Positions 26,759 to 36,083 of a DNA stretch of 64,000 bases are shown here, one piece after another. This DNA comes from Micromonospora sp. WMMD882. Lineage in GTDB: Bacteria; Actinomycetota; Actinomycetes; Mycobacteriales; Micromonosporaceae. Within the stretch, counting starts at the first letter, position 1. Each line of letters starts with the position of its first letter. The notes under the pieces were generated by a model. That model made no database searches. It saw only the letters and a list, made by a program, of their open reading frames with translations, and was not told the origin of the DNA. The stretch lies in assembly GCF_027497255.1 (NCBI RefSeq), contig NZ_CP114903.1, forward strand, positions 2,604,001 to 2,668,000. Reading direction: 5' to 3'. The position numbers and the translations under genes are program-made.

Positions 26759-27961
26759 GTGGCTGCAGTCCGCTGGCGCGGCAGGATGGTCACGACGGCG
26801 CTGCTGGCCCTCGGCCTGACGGCGGCGACCGGCTGCGTGCCGGCCGCGCACCGCGCGCAGACCCGGCTCCCGGTCGGGTACGACAGCTTCGACGGCGCCC
26901 TCGCGGTGTGGCCGCCCCGCGGCGGACTCGCCGACGACGCCGACGCGACCGCCGCGGTCACCGAGGCGGTCCGGGCCTGGCGGTCGCCGGTCGACGACCG
27001 GGCCCACCTGGCCACCTCCGGGATCCTCTGGTCCGGCGAGGTCGACGGGGCCGGGCTGGCCCTGGTCGCCGCGGACGTGCCCGGCGAGAGCGCCTCCTGG
27101 CTGCTGCAACTCGCCGCCGCAGGCGGCGGGCGGTACGAGGTGACCCGGGCCGTGGAGCACACCGACCCGGGTTACCTGGTCTACTCCGACGTGCTCCCGG
27201 TGCAGCTCGGCGCGCAGCGGCGCTACCTGACCTCCACCCGGGTGCAGCGGCTCACCGACCCGGACGGGCGTCCGCTGGCCGTCGCCGAGGGGCTGACCGC
27301 GCCGGTGGCCGTGCCGGCGTGCGCCGCCGTCGGGGTGACCGCGACGCTGCGGCCCACCGCGTCGCTGCCGCGCGGCCGGGCCGCGGACCGCCTGCTCGAC
27401 CTGGGTACGGCCATCGAGGCGCCCCGCTACCCGCTGGTGCGGGACGAGTCCGGGGCCGGCCGGCGGGCCCTCGCCGGGCTGGACACCTGCCAGTTGGCCG
27501 GCGAGGACGGCCCGTTCGCCAGCGTCCCCCGCCGGGTCCGGGACCGGGACACCCCCGACTCGGTCCCCCGGTCGTGGCCGGTCGAGGAGATCACCGCCCG
27601 CGTGCTCGGCGAGATCACCCTCGGCGGCGGGCCGGCGGCCGAGCTGAAGCAGGTGAGCTGGCACAGCGAGGCCGGGACGATGACCTCCCTGGTGCACCGG
27701 CCCGCCGGGGACGGGCCGGCGGTGGTGTCCCGCGCCGACCGGGCCAACCCGCTACAGGCGTACGTGCTGCCGGTGCCCGGCCAGCCGCTGGTGGTGCTGA
27801 GCTGGCGGGCCAGCCGGGACAGCTCGCTGTCCACCCCGCCGGGCACCCGACGGCTGGTGGACCGGCCCGGGCTGGTGGTCGTGCCGCAGCCGGCGGAGAA
27901 GCAGACGTTCAGCCTGGCCGGCGCGGAGCGCACCTACTACCGCTCGGTCGACGGACGCTGA
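26759..27961 (+). CDS. putative lipoprotein of unknown function
   Basis: No family recognised. The 400-residue protein starts MAAVRWRGRM, followed by a hydrophobic stretch and a plausible lipobox with the cysteine in TAATGC (C24), so it is probably anchored to the outer face of the membrane. The rest is soluble and beta-rich with no membrane helix, and has three further cysteines. The GTG start has GGGAGG 8 nt upstream. It is divergent from the membrane protein at 24585-26579, separated by 179 bp that holds a TACCAT hexamer (26714-26719). Confidence 0.75.
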   Translation: MAAVRWRGRMVTTALLALGLTAATGCVPAAHRAQTRLPVGYDSFDGALAVWPPRGGLADDADATAAVTEAVRAWRSPVDDRAHLATSGILWSGEVDGAGLALVAADVPGESASWLLQLAAAGGGRYEVTRAVEHTDPGYLVYSDVLPVQLGAQRRYLTSTRVQRLTDPDGRPLAVAEGLTAPVAVPACAAVGVTATLRPTASLPRGRAADRLLDLGTAIEAPRYPLVRDESGAGRRALAGLDTCQLAGEDGPFASVPRRVRDRDTPDSVPRSWPVEEITARVLGEITLGGGPAAELKQVSWHSEAGTMTSLVHRPAGDGPAVVSRADRANPLQAYVLPVPGQPLVVLSWRASRDSSLSTPPGTRRLVDRPGLVVVPQPAEKQTFSLAGAERTYYRSVDGR

Positions 27962-27988
27962 CCGCCCACCGGTCACCCCGGTGGGCGG
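27962..27988. terminator. 11-bp hairpin between the lipoprotein gene and dxs
   Basis: Perfect arms CCGCCCACCGG (27962-27972) and CCGGTGGGCGG (27978-27988) with a 5-nt loop begin directly after the lipoprotein stop. The convergent dxs gene ends 51 bp further on. Confidence 0.75.
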
Positions 27989-28039
27989 CCCCCGGCCCGG
28001 CCGTCCCGCCTGCCGGCGGGAGTCGGTCGGAGCCGGTCG

Positions 28040-29989
28040 TCAGTCCGCCGCGCCGCGACCGGACGACAGCCGGACCGGCTCGCTCGTCTCGGAGTCCAGG
28101 CCGGAGATCCAGCCGGTGACGTCGCGGGCCACGTCCTGCGCGGTCAGGCCCAGGTCGGCGAGGATCTGCGCCCGGGTGCCGTGCGGGTGCCAGTCCGCCG
28201 GGACCCCGAGGTCACGCAACGGAACCCGGACGTCCGCGTCGCGCAGCGCCTGGGCGATCGCGCTGCCGACCCCGCCGGTGCGGACGCCGTCCTCGACGGT
28301 GACCACGAGTCGGTGCCCGGCGGCCAGCTCGACGAGCTCCGCCGGCACCGGCCGCACCCAGCGCGGGTCGACCACGGTGACGCCGTAGCCCTGCTCGGCG
28401 ACCCGGCTGGCGACCTCCAGGCCGAGCTGCCCGAAGGAGCCCACCGCGACCAGCAGCACGTCGGTACGCGCCGACTCGGCCAGCACGTCCACGGCGCCCA
28501 CCCGGCGGACGGCGGGCAGGTCGGCGGCGACCGTGCCGGTCGGGAAGCGGACGATGTTCGGGCCGTCGTCGACGGCGACCGCCTCGCGCAGTTCCTCACG
28601 CAGCGTGGCGGCGTCCCGGGGCGCGGCGATCCGCAGGCCCGGCACCACCCCGAAGACCGACATGTCCCACAGCCCGTAGTGGCTCGGCCCGTCCGGCCCG
28701 GTGACGCCGGCCCGGTCCAGCACGAAGGTGACCGGCAGCTTGTGCATGGCCACGTCCAGCAGGACCTGGTCGAAGGCCCGGTTCAGGAAGGTCGCGTACA
28801 CCGCCACCACCGGGTGCAGCCCGCCGAGGGCCAGGCCGGCGGCCGAGGTGGCCGCGTGCTGCTCGGCGATGCCCACGTCGTACACCCGGTCGGGGTGTTT
28901 GCGGGCCAGCTTGGCGATGCCGGTGGGCTCGGCCATCGCGGCGGTGATGCCCACCACGTCGGGGCGTTCGTCGGCGATCGCGACCAACTCCTCGGCGAAG
29001 ACGTGGGTCCACTTCACCGAGGGGGCGGCGACCAGCTTGCCGGTCTCGATGTCGAACGCGCCGGGGCCGTGGAAACAGTCGGCCTGGTCCTCCTCGGCCG
29101 GGCGGTAGCCGTAGCCCTTGCGGGTCACCGCGTGCACGATCACCGGGCCGCCGAAGTTCTTCGCCGCCCGCAGCGCGGACTCGACGGCGTCCCGGTCGTG
29201 CCCGTCGACCGGGCCGACGTACTTGATGCCGAGGTCCTCGAACATCGCCTGCGGGGCGACCGCGTCCTTGATGCCCTTCTTGACCGCGTGCAGCACCTCG
29301 TACATGGGCCGGCCGACCAGCGGAGTCGAGCCGAGCGCGTCCTTGACGGTGTCGAGGATCTTCTCGTAGCCGGGGTTGAGCCGCAGCGACGAGAGATGGT
29401 CGGCGAGGCCGCCGATGGTCGGCGCGTACGACCGGCCGTTGTCGTTGACCACGATGACGAGCGGGTTGCCGGCGGTGGCGATGTTGTTCAGCGCCTCCCA
29501 GCACATGCCGCCGGTGAGCGCGCCGTCGCCGACCACGGCGACCACGCTGCGCTGCTCGCCGCGCAGGGCGTACGCCTTGGCCAGGCCGTCGGCGTAGGAG
29601 AGGGCGGTGGAGGCGTGCGAGTTCTCGATCAGGTCGTGCTCGCTCTCGGCCTGGCTGGGATAGCCGGAGAGGCCGCCGCGCTGACGCAGCCGGTCGAAGC
29701 CGGCCTGCCGGCCGGTGAGGATCTTGTGTACGTACGCCTGGTGGCCGGTGTCGAACAGGAGCCGGTCGCGGGGCGAGTCGAAGACCCGGTGCATGGCGAT
29801 GGTCAGCTCCACCACGCCGAGGTTGGGGCCGACGTGCCCGCCGGTGCGGGAGACCTTGGCGATCAGGAAGTCCCGGATCTCGACGGCGAGGATGTCGAGC
29901 TCCTCGGCGGTCATCCGCTTGACGTCCTGCGGACCGCGCACCGTGGCCAGTAGCCGGCCGTGGTTGGCCGTGTCCTCTTCAACGCTCAT
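28040..29989 (-). CDS. dxs: 1-deoxy-D-xylulose-5-phosphate synthase
   Basis: Dxs condenses pyruvate and glyceraldehyde-3-phosphate, the first step of the MEP isoprenoid pathway, using thiamine diphosphate. The 649-residue protein has the N-terminal [15 protein letters not shown], the ThDP-binding [17 protein letters not shown] (near 150), the catalytic-region PVDGHD, and the second-domain segments [11 protein letters not shown] and [15 protein letters not shown]. The ATG at 29989 is preceded by TAGACT 8 nt upstream and no Shine-Dalgarno sequence. A longer upstream frame is low-complexity intergenic DNA. It is not coupled to anmK, which lies 537 bp upstream. Confidence 0.96.
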   Translation of the reverse strand: MSVEEDTANHGRLLATVRGPQDVKRMTAEELDILAVEIRDFLIAKVSRTGGHVGPNLGVVELTIAMHRVFDSPRDRLLFDTGHQAYVHKILTGRQAGFDRLRQRGGLSGYPSQAESEHDLIENSHASTALSYADGLAKAYALRGEQRSVVAVVGDGALTGGMCWEALNNIATAGNPLVIVVNDNGRSYAPTIGGLADHLSSLRLNPGYEKILDTVKDALGSTPLVGRPMYEVLHAVKKGIKDAVAPQAMFEDLGIKYVGPVDGHDRDAVESALRAAKNFGGPVIVHAVTRKGYGYRPAEEDQADCFHGPGAFDIETGKLVAAPSVKWTHVFAEELVAIADERPDVVGITAAMAEPTGIAKLARKHPDRVYDVGIAEQHAATSAAGLALGGLHPVVAVYATFLNRAFDQVLLDVAMHKLPVTFVLDRAGVTGPDGPSHYGLWDMSVFGVVPGLRIAAPRDAATLREELREAVAVDDGPNIVRFPTGTVAADLPAVRRVGAVDVLAESARTDVLLVAVGSFGQLGLEVASRVAEQGYGVTVVDPRWVRPVPAELVELAAGHRLVVTVEDGVRTGGVGSAIAQALRDADVRVPLRDLGVPADWHPHGTRAQILADLGLTAQDVARDVTGWISGLDSETSEPVRLSSGRGAAD

Positions 29990-30526
29990 GAGCGAAGAGT
30001 CTATCGGCCGTCGGGGAGTCCGCAGCCTGGCCCGAACCCGCCCGCTACCCACCCGCCCGTCGCCCCACCTGCCCGCCGCCCACCCGCCGCGATCCCCGGG
30101 TCGGGTCGCGCCGGCCGCGTTGCGCGGGCACGTCGCCTGCGATGCCTGGCGCGGCTTGCCCCGCCGGGCGACGACGCCCCGGGCAGTCCAGGCGACGGCA
30201 GCCCCGCCCGGGCAGCCGGCGACGGGGCCCGGCCAGCCAGGCGACGGAGCCCGGCCAGCCAGGCGACGGAGCCCGGCCGGCCGGGCCACGGTACCGCCGA
30301 GCGACGCCTTTGGAGCTGCCCCGTATCCGGGGCACGGTCCCCCGGACCGCCGGACGATCGACCCGTTTCGGCGATGACGGGCGTTCCCCGTCCGGGATGG
30401 ACGCCATTTCGGCGATCTGGATTTGCCCACCCCGCCCCGCCCCGGGCACTGGGCGCACGGACGGGGCAGCTCGACAGCGTCCGTGTCGGTGTCACCAGGC
30501 CAGGCGGTCCCGAAGATATGCCCCGT
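29990..30526. other. 537-bp non-coding gap with tandem repeats
   Basis: Between anmK and dxs no frame has a recognisable protein or start signal; the frames present translate to Arg/Pro/Ala-rich repeats. The dxs promoter should lie at the left end (TAGACT on the minus strand at 29998-30003). The middle contains 22-bp tandem repeats (30219-30284). Confidence 0.6.
30219..30284. repeat. 22-bp tandem repeat, three copies plus a degenerate one
   Basis: Units start at 30219, 30241 and 30263, each near GCGACGGAGCCCGGCCAGCC plus two bases. A diverged longer copy precedes at about 30192. The array is non-coding, upstream of dxs. Confidence 0.85.
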
Positions 30527-31894
30527 TCATCCCGGCGCCTCGTCCGGCCCACGCCCGGCCCCGGCGGTCACCCGCAGCCGACGCGGCACCGGAACAGCCG
30601 CCGACAACCCGGCCGAGCCAGACGGTCCAGCCAGCCCCGACGACCTGGCCGGGCCAGCCGGACGGGCCGGACCAACCGAACGAGCCGGACCAGCCGAACG
30701 GGCCGGGCCGGCCGGGGTCCACGATCCGAGCACGGCGGCCCGTCGAGCGCCGGTCACCGACGGGACCGCCCCCGGCAGCCCGTGCCAGGAGAGCCACCCG
30801 AGCAGGGCGAACGCGTACGCCTCCTTGGCCTGGGCCGGCACGCCCAGCTCGTCGCTGACCCGCAGCCGCCAGCGGCTCCCACCGAGGGCGGCCAGCCGGC
30901 CGAGCAGGGTCGGGTTGCGCACGCCGCCACCGGCCGCGACCACCTCGGTCACCCGGTGCCTGTCACACTCGGCGGCCACGATCCGCGCGGTCAGCTCGGT
31001 CAACGTGGCGAACACGTCGTCGGTGGGCACCGGCTCACCGAGGGCGACCAGCCGGTCGTCCAGGTAGCCGGGGTGGAAGAGCTCCTTGCCTGTCGACTTG
31101 GGCGGCGGCGCGGCGTAGTACGGCTCGGCCAGCAGCAGCTCCAGCAGCCCGGGGTGGGTCCGTCCGGCCGCCGCCCGCGCCCCGCCGACGTCACAGGGCG
31201 CGTCGAGGAACCGGCGGGCCGCCGCGTCCAGCAGGGCGTTGGCCGGGCCGAGGTCGTACCCGAGCAGGGGCCGCCCGGGCGCGACCACGGTGAGGTTGGC
31301 GATTCCGCCGAGGTTCAGCGCCGCCCGGGGCCCGGCCCCGGCCGGCACCGCGCCGCCCGAGACTGTCCCGTCCGGAACGGCGCCGTCGGAGGGGGCCCCG
31401 TCCGGAACGGCGCCGTCGGAGGGGGCGAGCAGGAGCGCGTCGAAGGCCGGCACCAGTGGGGCGCCCTGTCCCCCGGCGGCGATGTCCGCGCCGCGCAGGT
31501 CGCTGAGCACCGGTACGCCGACCCGGGCGGCCACCCGGGCGGGGGCGCCCAGTTGCAGGGTGCCCCGGGCCCGACCGTCGGTGACCCAGTGGAAGACCGT
31601 CTGCCCGGGTGAGACGACCAGGTCGGCGTGACCGCCGGCCAGCTCGACGCCGACCGCCGCCGCTTCGGCGAACACCTCCCCCAACCGGTTGTCCAGCCGG
31701 CAGACCGCCTCCACGGTGGTGGCCGCCGGCGGCAGCAGCGCGGCGATGTCGGCCCGCAGGTCGTCCGGGTACGGCAGCTCACGGTGACCGAGCGGGCGCA
31801 GCCGCAGCGTCTCCCCCGTCAGGTCGAACCCGGCGGCGGCCACGTCCACCCCGTCGTACGACGTGCCGGACATCAGGCCCACTATCCGCAGCAC
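30527..31894 (-). CDS. anmK: anhydro-N-acetylmuramic acid kinase AnmK with unusual insertions
   Basis: AnmK phosphorylates and opens 1,6-anhydroMurNAc from peptidoglycan turnover. The family signatures are present: MSGTSYDGVDVA (8-19), SPGQTVFHWV, ALNLGGIANLTVV, DLGPANALLD and VVAAGGGVRNP. Members are usually about 370-390 residues; this one has 455. Two segments account for the excess: an internal insert of two ten-residue units (APSDGAVPDG), and a C-terminal tail of about 60 residues after VLGSWTP rich in GPAR repeats. Both look like repeat expansion, and the tail may be read-through of former intergenic DNA. It starts 2 bp after the RNA methyltransferase stops. Confidence 0.9.
   Translation of the reverse strand: MLRIVGLMSGTSYDGVDVAAAGFDLTGETLRLRPLGHRELPYPDDLRADIAALLPPAATTVEAVCRLDNRLGEVFAEAAAVGVELAGGHADLVVSPGQTVFHWVTDGRARGTLQLGAPARVAARVGVPVLSDLRGADIAAGGQGAPLVPAFDALLLAPSDGAVPDGAPSDGAVPDGTVSGGAVPAGAGPRAALNLGGIANLTVVAPGRPLLGYDLGPANALLDAAARRFLDAPCDVGGARAAAGRTHPGLLELLLAEPYYAAPPPKSTGKELFHPGYLDDRLVALGEPVPTDDVFATLTELTARIVAAECDRHRVTEVVAAGGGVRNPTLLGRLAALGGSRWRLRVSDELGVPAQAKEAYAFALLGWLSWHGLPGAVPSVTGARRAAVLGSWTPAGPARSAGPARSVGPARPAGPARSSGLAGPSGSAGLSAAVPVPRRLRVTAGAGRGPDEAPG
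31366..31425 (-). repeat. 30-bp in-frame tandem duplication inside anmK
   Basis: Two nearly perfect 30-bp units (31366-31395 and 31396-31425), containing CCGTCCGGAACGGCGCCGTC, encode two copies of the decapeptide APSDGAVPDG. The period is a multiple of three, so the frame is kept. Confidence 0.9.
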
Positions 31895-31896
31895 GT

Positions 31897-33177
31897 TCAG
31901 CGCTCCCCGTCCGGCGGCGTCAGCAGCCCGACCAGCTCCACGTGCCGGGTCATCGGGAACAGGTCGAAGCCGCGCAGCGCGGCCAGCCGCCAGCCAGCCC
32001 CGGTGAAGGCGCGCACGTCCCGGGCGAACGCGGCCGGGTCACAGGCCACGTAGCAGATCGCGCGCGGCCGGGCGGCGACCAGGTCCCGTACCACCCGGAC
32101 CCCCGCGCCGGAGCGGGGCGGGTCGAGCACCACCACGTCGACCGGGCCGGTGATCCGGCGACGGGCCAGCGCGGTCTCCACCCGGGCCGGCACCACCTCC
32201 ACCCGGGGCAGGTCGGCCAGGTTCGCCCGGGCCGCGCGGACCCCCTCCTCGGCCGCCTCGACCAGGGTGACCCGGCCGGTGGGTCCGACCCGGTCGGCGA
32301 GCGCGGCGGCGAACAGCCCGGCCCCGCCGTACAGGTCCCAGGCGGACTCCCCGGGCCGGGGGTCCAGCAGGTCGAGCACGGCCGTGACCAGGGTGTCCGC
32401 GGCGGCCGGGTGCACCTGCCAGAAAGCGCCGGCGGGCAGCTCCCACCGCCGGCCGGCGGCCGTCTCGCGGACGGCGCGCGGGCCGCTGACCGGGGTGGCG
32501 GCCCCGTCGGCGTACGCGGTGACGGTGACGTCCCCGCCGGTGGAGGCGACCGTCTCGACCGTGTCGGCCGCCGGCCACCGGACGCCGTCGGTCGACAGCA
32601 CCGGCAGCTCCCGGATCGCCGGGTGGGCGATCAGGCAGCGGGCCACCGGGACGACCTCGTGCGAGCGGTGCTTGAGCAGTCCGGCCCGGCCGGCGGCGTC
32701 CACCGCGTACCGCACCCGGGAACGCCAGCCCAACGGGCCGCCGGGCAGCGCCGCCACCCGGACGTCGAGCGCCGCCAGCTCCGCGTCGGTCAGGCCACCG
32801 AGCCGGGTGAGCTGCTCGCGGACCACCGACGTCTTCCAGTCGAGTTGCGCCTCCGGCGCGACGTGCTGGAGGTCGCAGCCGCCGCAGCCGCCCGGTTTCG
32901 CGTACGGGCAGGGCGGCTCCACCCGCTGCGGCGCGGCCTCGACGACGGTCACCGCGTCGGCGCGGACGAACCCGCGGCGCGCCTCGGTGACCTCGGCCAC
33001 CACCCGCTCACCGGGCAGCGCGTGCCGGACGAACACCACCTGCCCGTCCACGCGGGCCACGCAGTGCCCGCCGGGAGCCACCGCCCCGACGGTCAGCTCG
33101 ACCCGTTCCAGCTCGCCAAGTCCCACCCGTGCTCCCTCCGTTGCGGTCGTGCCGGCGCCGACGTCGACGTCACTCAC
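31897..33177 (-). CDS. TRAM-domain class I RNA methyltransferase (TrmA/RumA family)
   Basis: These enzymes add a methyl group to C5 of uridine in rRNA or tRNA. The 426-residue protein opens with a TRAM RNA-binding domain (VGAVAPGGHCVARVDGQVVF, about 20-40) and a cysteine cluster for an Fe-S centre (CPYAKPGGCGGCDLQHV). The SAM site is DLYGGAGLFAAALADRVG. The C-terminus carries VLDPPRSGAG and the catalytic CDPAAFARD motif. The GTG at 33177 is chosen because GGGAGG lies 7 nt upstream; it overlaps the permease stop by 8 bp. The position to be modified is not deducible. Confidence 0.92.
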   Translation of the reverse strand: MSDVDVGAGTTATEGARVGLGELERVELTVGAVAPGGHCVARVDGQVVFVRHALPGERVVAEVTEARRGFVRADAVTVVEAAPQRVEPPCPYAKPGGCGGCDLQHVAPEAQLDWKTSVVREQLTRLGGLTDAELAALDVRVAALPGGPLGWRSRVRYAVDAAGRAGLLKHRSHEVVPVARCLIAHPAIRELPVLSTDGVRWPAADTVETVASTGGDVTVTAYADGAATPVSGPRAVRETAAGRRWELPAGAFWQVHPAAADTLVTAVLDLLDPRPGESAWDLYGGAGLFAAALADRVGPTGRVTLVEAAEEGVRAARANLADLPRVEVVPARVETALARRRITGPVDVVVLDPPRSGAGVRVVRDLVAARPRAICYVACDPAAFARDVRAFTGAGWRLAALRGFDLFPMTRHVELVGLLTPPDGER

Positions 33178-35251
33178 CGCGCGCCTCCCGGCCGGACGTG
33201 CCGCCCTCACCGGGGGTCGCCACCGTCGCGGACGGCACGGTGGGCGGCAGGGCGCTGCGCGGGGCCACCCGGGGGCCGCGCACCGGGCCCCGGCTGAGCG
33301 TCTCGTCGTACCGGTCGAGGTCCTTGCCCCGGGACGAGGCGAGCTGCCAGGGCACGCTGGTCACCATCACCCCGGGCTCGAACAGCAGCCGGGTCTTCAG
33401 CCGCAGCGCGCTCTGGTTGTGCAGCAGGTTCTCCCACCAGCGGCCGACCACGTACTCCGGGACGAAGACGGTGACCACGTCGCGGGGCGAGGCCCGGCGG
33501 ATGGACGCGACGAAGTTCAGGATCGGCCGGGTGATCTCCCGGTACGGCGAGTCGATCACGGTGAGCGGCACCGGTACGGCCCGCCGTTCCCACTCGGCCT
33601 GGAGCTGGCGGGTGTCCTTGTCGTCCACGTTCACCGTCACCGCGGTCAGCGAGTCCGGCCGGGTCGCCTGGGCGTACGCGACCGCCCGCAGGGTCGGCTG
33701 GTGCAGCTTGCTGACCAGCACGACGGCATGGTTGCGGGCGGGCAGCACCGGCCGGCCGTCGTCCGGGGCCAGCTCCACGGCGACCCGGTCGTAGTGCCGC
33801 CGGATCGCCACCATCAGCCCGTAGATCACCGCCATCGCGACGATGGCGATCCACGCGCCCAGCAGGAACTTGGTGATCAGCACGATGACCAGCACGGTGC
33901 CGGTCAACGCCATGCCGAAGCCGTTGATCCCCCGGGAGCGGACCATCCGTCGGCGCGCCCGGGCGTCCCGCTCGGTGCGCAGCAACCGGTTCCAGTGCCG
34001 GATCATGCCGCCCTGGGAGAGGGTGAACGAGACGAACACCCCGACGATGTAGAGCTGGATGAGCTTGGTCACCTCGGCCTGGAAGCCGACGATCAGCACG
34101 ATCGCGAAGGCGGCCAGGAAGAGGATGCCGTTGGAGAACGCCAGCCGGTCGCCCCTGGTGTGCAGTTGCCGGGGCAGGTAACGGTCCTGCGCCAGGATCG
34201 AGCCGAGCACCGGGAAGCCGTTGAAGGCGGTGTTCGCGGCCAGGAAGAGGATCAGCGCGGTCGCCCCGACCACCACGAACAGCAGCACCGAGCCGGAGCC
34301 GAAGATGGTCTCGCCGAGCTGGGCGGTGACGGTCTTCTGGACGTACCCCTCGGGGCCGGAGACGATCTGCAACGCCGGGTCCTCGACGAACTGGAGGCCG
34401 GTCAACCGGGCCAGCCAGATGATGCCGACGAGCATGGTGACCGCGACCGTGCCGAGCAGCAGCAGGGTGGTCGCGGCGTTGCGGCTCTTCGGCTGCCGGA
34501 ACGCGGGCACCCCGTTGGAGATCGCCTCCACCCCGGTGAGCGCCGCGCAGCCGGAGGAGAAGCTGCGCAGCAGCAGGAACGCCATGGCCCAGCCGGTGGT
34601 GTCGCTCCACTCGGCGGCGATCGCCAGGTCGGCGCTGGGCGCGCGCAGGTCGTGACCGAGCACGAAGACCCGGACCAGGCCGGTGAGGATCATCCCGACG
34701 ATCACGATGATGAAGCCGTACGTGGGGATGGCGAAGGCGGTGCCCGACTCGCGCAGCCCGCGCAGGTTGATCGCGGTGAGCACGACCACCGCGGAGACCG
34801 CGACCAGCACCTTGTGCTCGGCCACGAACGGGATGACCGAGCCCAGGTTGGCCACCCCGGAGGAGACCGACACCGCGACGGTCAGCACGTAGTCCACCAG
34901 CAGCGCGCTGGCCACCCCGATGCCGAACCGGGGACCGAGGTTGACCGTCGCCACCTCGTAGTCGCCGCCGCCGGAGGGGTAGGCGTGGACGTTCTGCCGG
35001 TAGCTGGCCACCACGGTGAGCATCACCACGACCACGGCGAGCGCGATCCACGGCGAGAAGAGGTACGCCGACGCGCCGGCGATGGAGAGGGTCAGCAGGA
35101 TCTCGTCGGGCGCGTACGCGACGCTGGAGAGCGCGTCGGAGGCGAACACCGGCAGCGCGATGCGCTTCGGTAGGAGGGTGTGCTTGAGCCGGTCCGACCG
35201 GAACGGTCGACCGAGCAGCAGCCGCTTCAGCAGCGAGGTGGGACTGGCCAC
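33170..35251 (-). CDS. APC superfamily permease, possibly K+ or amino acid
   Basis: This 693-residue protein has about 12 transmembrane helices and a cytoplasmic C-terminal domain of about 200 residues. The N-terminus LPVFASDALSSVAYAPDEIL and the GGGDYEVATVNLG segment are typical of the APC branch that includes KUP-like potassium transporters. The substrate is uncertain: homologs are annotated as amino acid permeases, yet the divergent neighbours are two TrkA-type K+ regulators. The GTG at 35251 has no Shine-Dalgarno sequence but a TACGCT hexamer 8 nt upstream. It heads an operon with the RNA methyltransferase and anmK. Confidence 0.88.
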   Translation of the reverse strand: MASPTSLLKRLLLGRPFRSDRLKHTLLPKRIALPVFASDALSSVAYAPDEILLTLSIAGASAYLFSPWIALAVVVVMLTVVASYRQNVHAYPSGGGDYEVATVNLGPRFGIGVASALLVDYVLTVAVSVSSGVANLGSVIPFVAEHKVLVAVSAVVVLTAINLRGLRESGTAFAIPTYGFIIVIVGMILTGLVRVFVLGHDLRAPSADLAIAAEWSDTTGWAMAFLLLRSFSSGCAALTGVEAISNGVPAFRQPKSRNAATTLLLLGTVAVTMLVGIIWLARLTGLQFVEDPALQIVSGPEGYVQKTVTAQLGETIFGSGSVLLFVVVGATALILFLAANTAFNGFPVLGSILAQDRYLPRQLHTRGDRLAFSNGILFLAAFAIVLIVGFQAEVTKLIQLYIVGVFVSFTLSQGGMIRHWNRLLRTERDARARRRMVRSRGINGFGMALTGTVLVIVLITKFLLGAWIAIVAMAVIYGLMVAIRRHYDRVAVELAPDDGRPVLPARNHAVVLVSKLHQPTLRAVAYAQATRPDSLTAVTVNVDDKDTRQLQAEWERRAVPVPLTVIDSPYREITRPILNFVASIRRASPRDVVTVFVPEYVVGRWWENLLHNQSALRLKTRLLFEPGVMVTSVPWQLASSRGKDLDRYDETLSRGPVRGPRVAPRSALPPTVPSATVATPGEGGTSGREARGE

Positions 35252-35259
35252 GAGCGCTA

Positions 35260-35265
35260 AGCGTA
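35260..35265 (-). promoter_or_regulatory. candidate -10 element of the permease operon
   Basis: On the minus strand TACGCT lies 8 nt before the GTG at 35251, and no ribosome site is present. It is in the 164-bp divergent region shared with the first TrkA gene. Confidence 0.4.
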
Positions 35266-35415
35266 CGACCAGCGCCGGTGGACCACCGGGGTGGCCGGCC
35301 ACCGCCGACGAAACGTCCGGAGTACCGTCGTTGCGCGTCTGCGCCGGGTGGACGTGGCAGGCTCACAGCCGACCGCCCGGCAGGGCGGGTGGCGCGCACC
35401 GTCGGGAGGGACGCC

Positions 35416-36081
35416 GTGCATGTGGTGATCATGGGGTGTGGCCGGGTCGGCTCGACCCTGGCGCAGAACCTGGAGGCCCGGGGGCACTCGGTGGCGGTGA
35501 TCGACCACGACGCCGACGCCTTCCGCCGGCTCAGTCCGGACTTCGCCGGGCTCACCGTCACCGGCGCCGGCTTCGACGGCGACGTGCTGCGGGAGGCCGG
35601 CATCGAGCGGGCGGACGCCTTCGCGGCGGTCTCCAGCGGCGACAACTCCAACATCATCTCGGCCCGGCTGGCCCGGGAGACGTTCGGCGTGTCCCGGGTG
35701 GCCGCCCGGATCTACGACCAGCGCCGGGCCCAGGTCTACGAGCGCCTCGGCATCCCCACCGTGGCCACCGTGCGGTGGACCGCCGACCGGATGCTGCGCC
35801 ACCTGGTCCCGGAGGGCAACGTGGAGATCTTCCGCGACCCGACCAGCACCGTGTCGATCATCGAGGTGCCGACCCACAAGGACTGGATCGGCCAGTCGCT
35901 GCGGACGCTGGAGGAGGCCACCGGCGCGCGGACGGCGTACCTGATCCGGTTCGGCATCGGCACGCTCCCCACGGCCTCCACCGTGGTGCAGGAGGGCGAC
36001 CAGCTCTTCATGCTGGTCACCGACGACATGGCGGCGACGGTCACCACGGTGGCCTCGCACGGGCCGGAAGGAGGGCACTGA
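35416..36081 (+). CDS. ceoB: TrkA-family K+ channel/transport regulator (CeoB-like)
   Basis: This 221-residue cytoplasmic protein has an RCK-N (TrkA-N) NAD-binding domain starting VHVVIMGCGRVGSTLAQNL, an acidic contact VIDHDADAF, and an RCK-C domain from about 140 (VEIFRDPTSTVSIIEV). It gates K+ transport in response to nucleotides. The GTG at 35416 follows GGGAGGG by 5 nt; an upstream frame extension is unsupported. The second TrkA gene begins 2 bp after its stop, so they are co-translated, as ceoB-ceoC are in mycobacteria. Confidence 0.92.
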   Translation: MHVVIMGCGRVGSTLAQNLEARGHSVAVIDHDADAFRRLSPDFAGLTVTGAGFDGDVLREAGIERADAFAAVSSGDNSNIISARLARETFGVSRVAARIYDQRRAQVYERLGIPTVATVRWTADRMLRHLVPEGNVEIFRDPTSTVSIIEVPTHKDWIGQSLRTLEEATGARTAYLIRFGIGTLPTASTVVQEGDQLFMLVTDDMAATVTTVASHGPEGGH

Positions 36082-36083
36082 GC

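Noticed and set aside
29990..30526. Small frames between anmK and dxs that could be taken for hypothetical proteins
   Set aside because: They translate the 22-bp repeats into Arg/Pro/Ala strings, have no start signals and occur in several frames and both strands alike.
32150..35173. 1007-codon plus-strand frame across the RNA methyltransferase and permease
   Set aside because: It is antisense to two genes with clear families, and its translation is Asp/His/Arg/Gly-rich without any fold.
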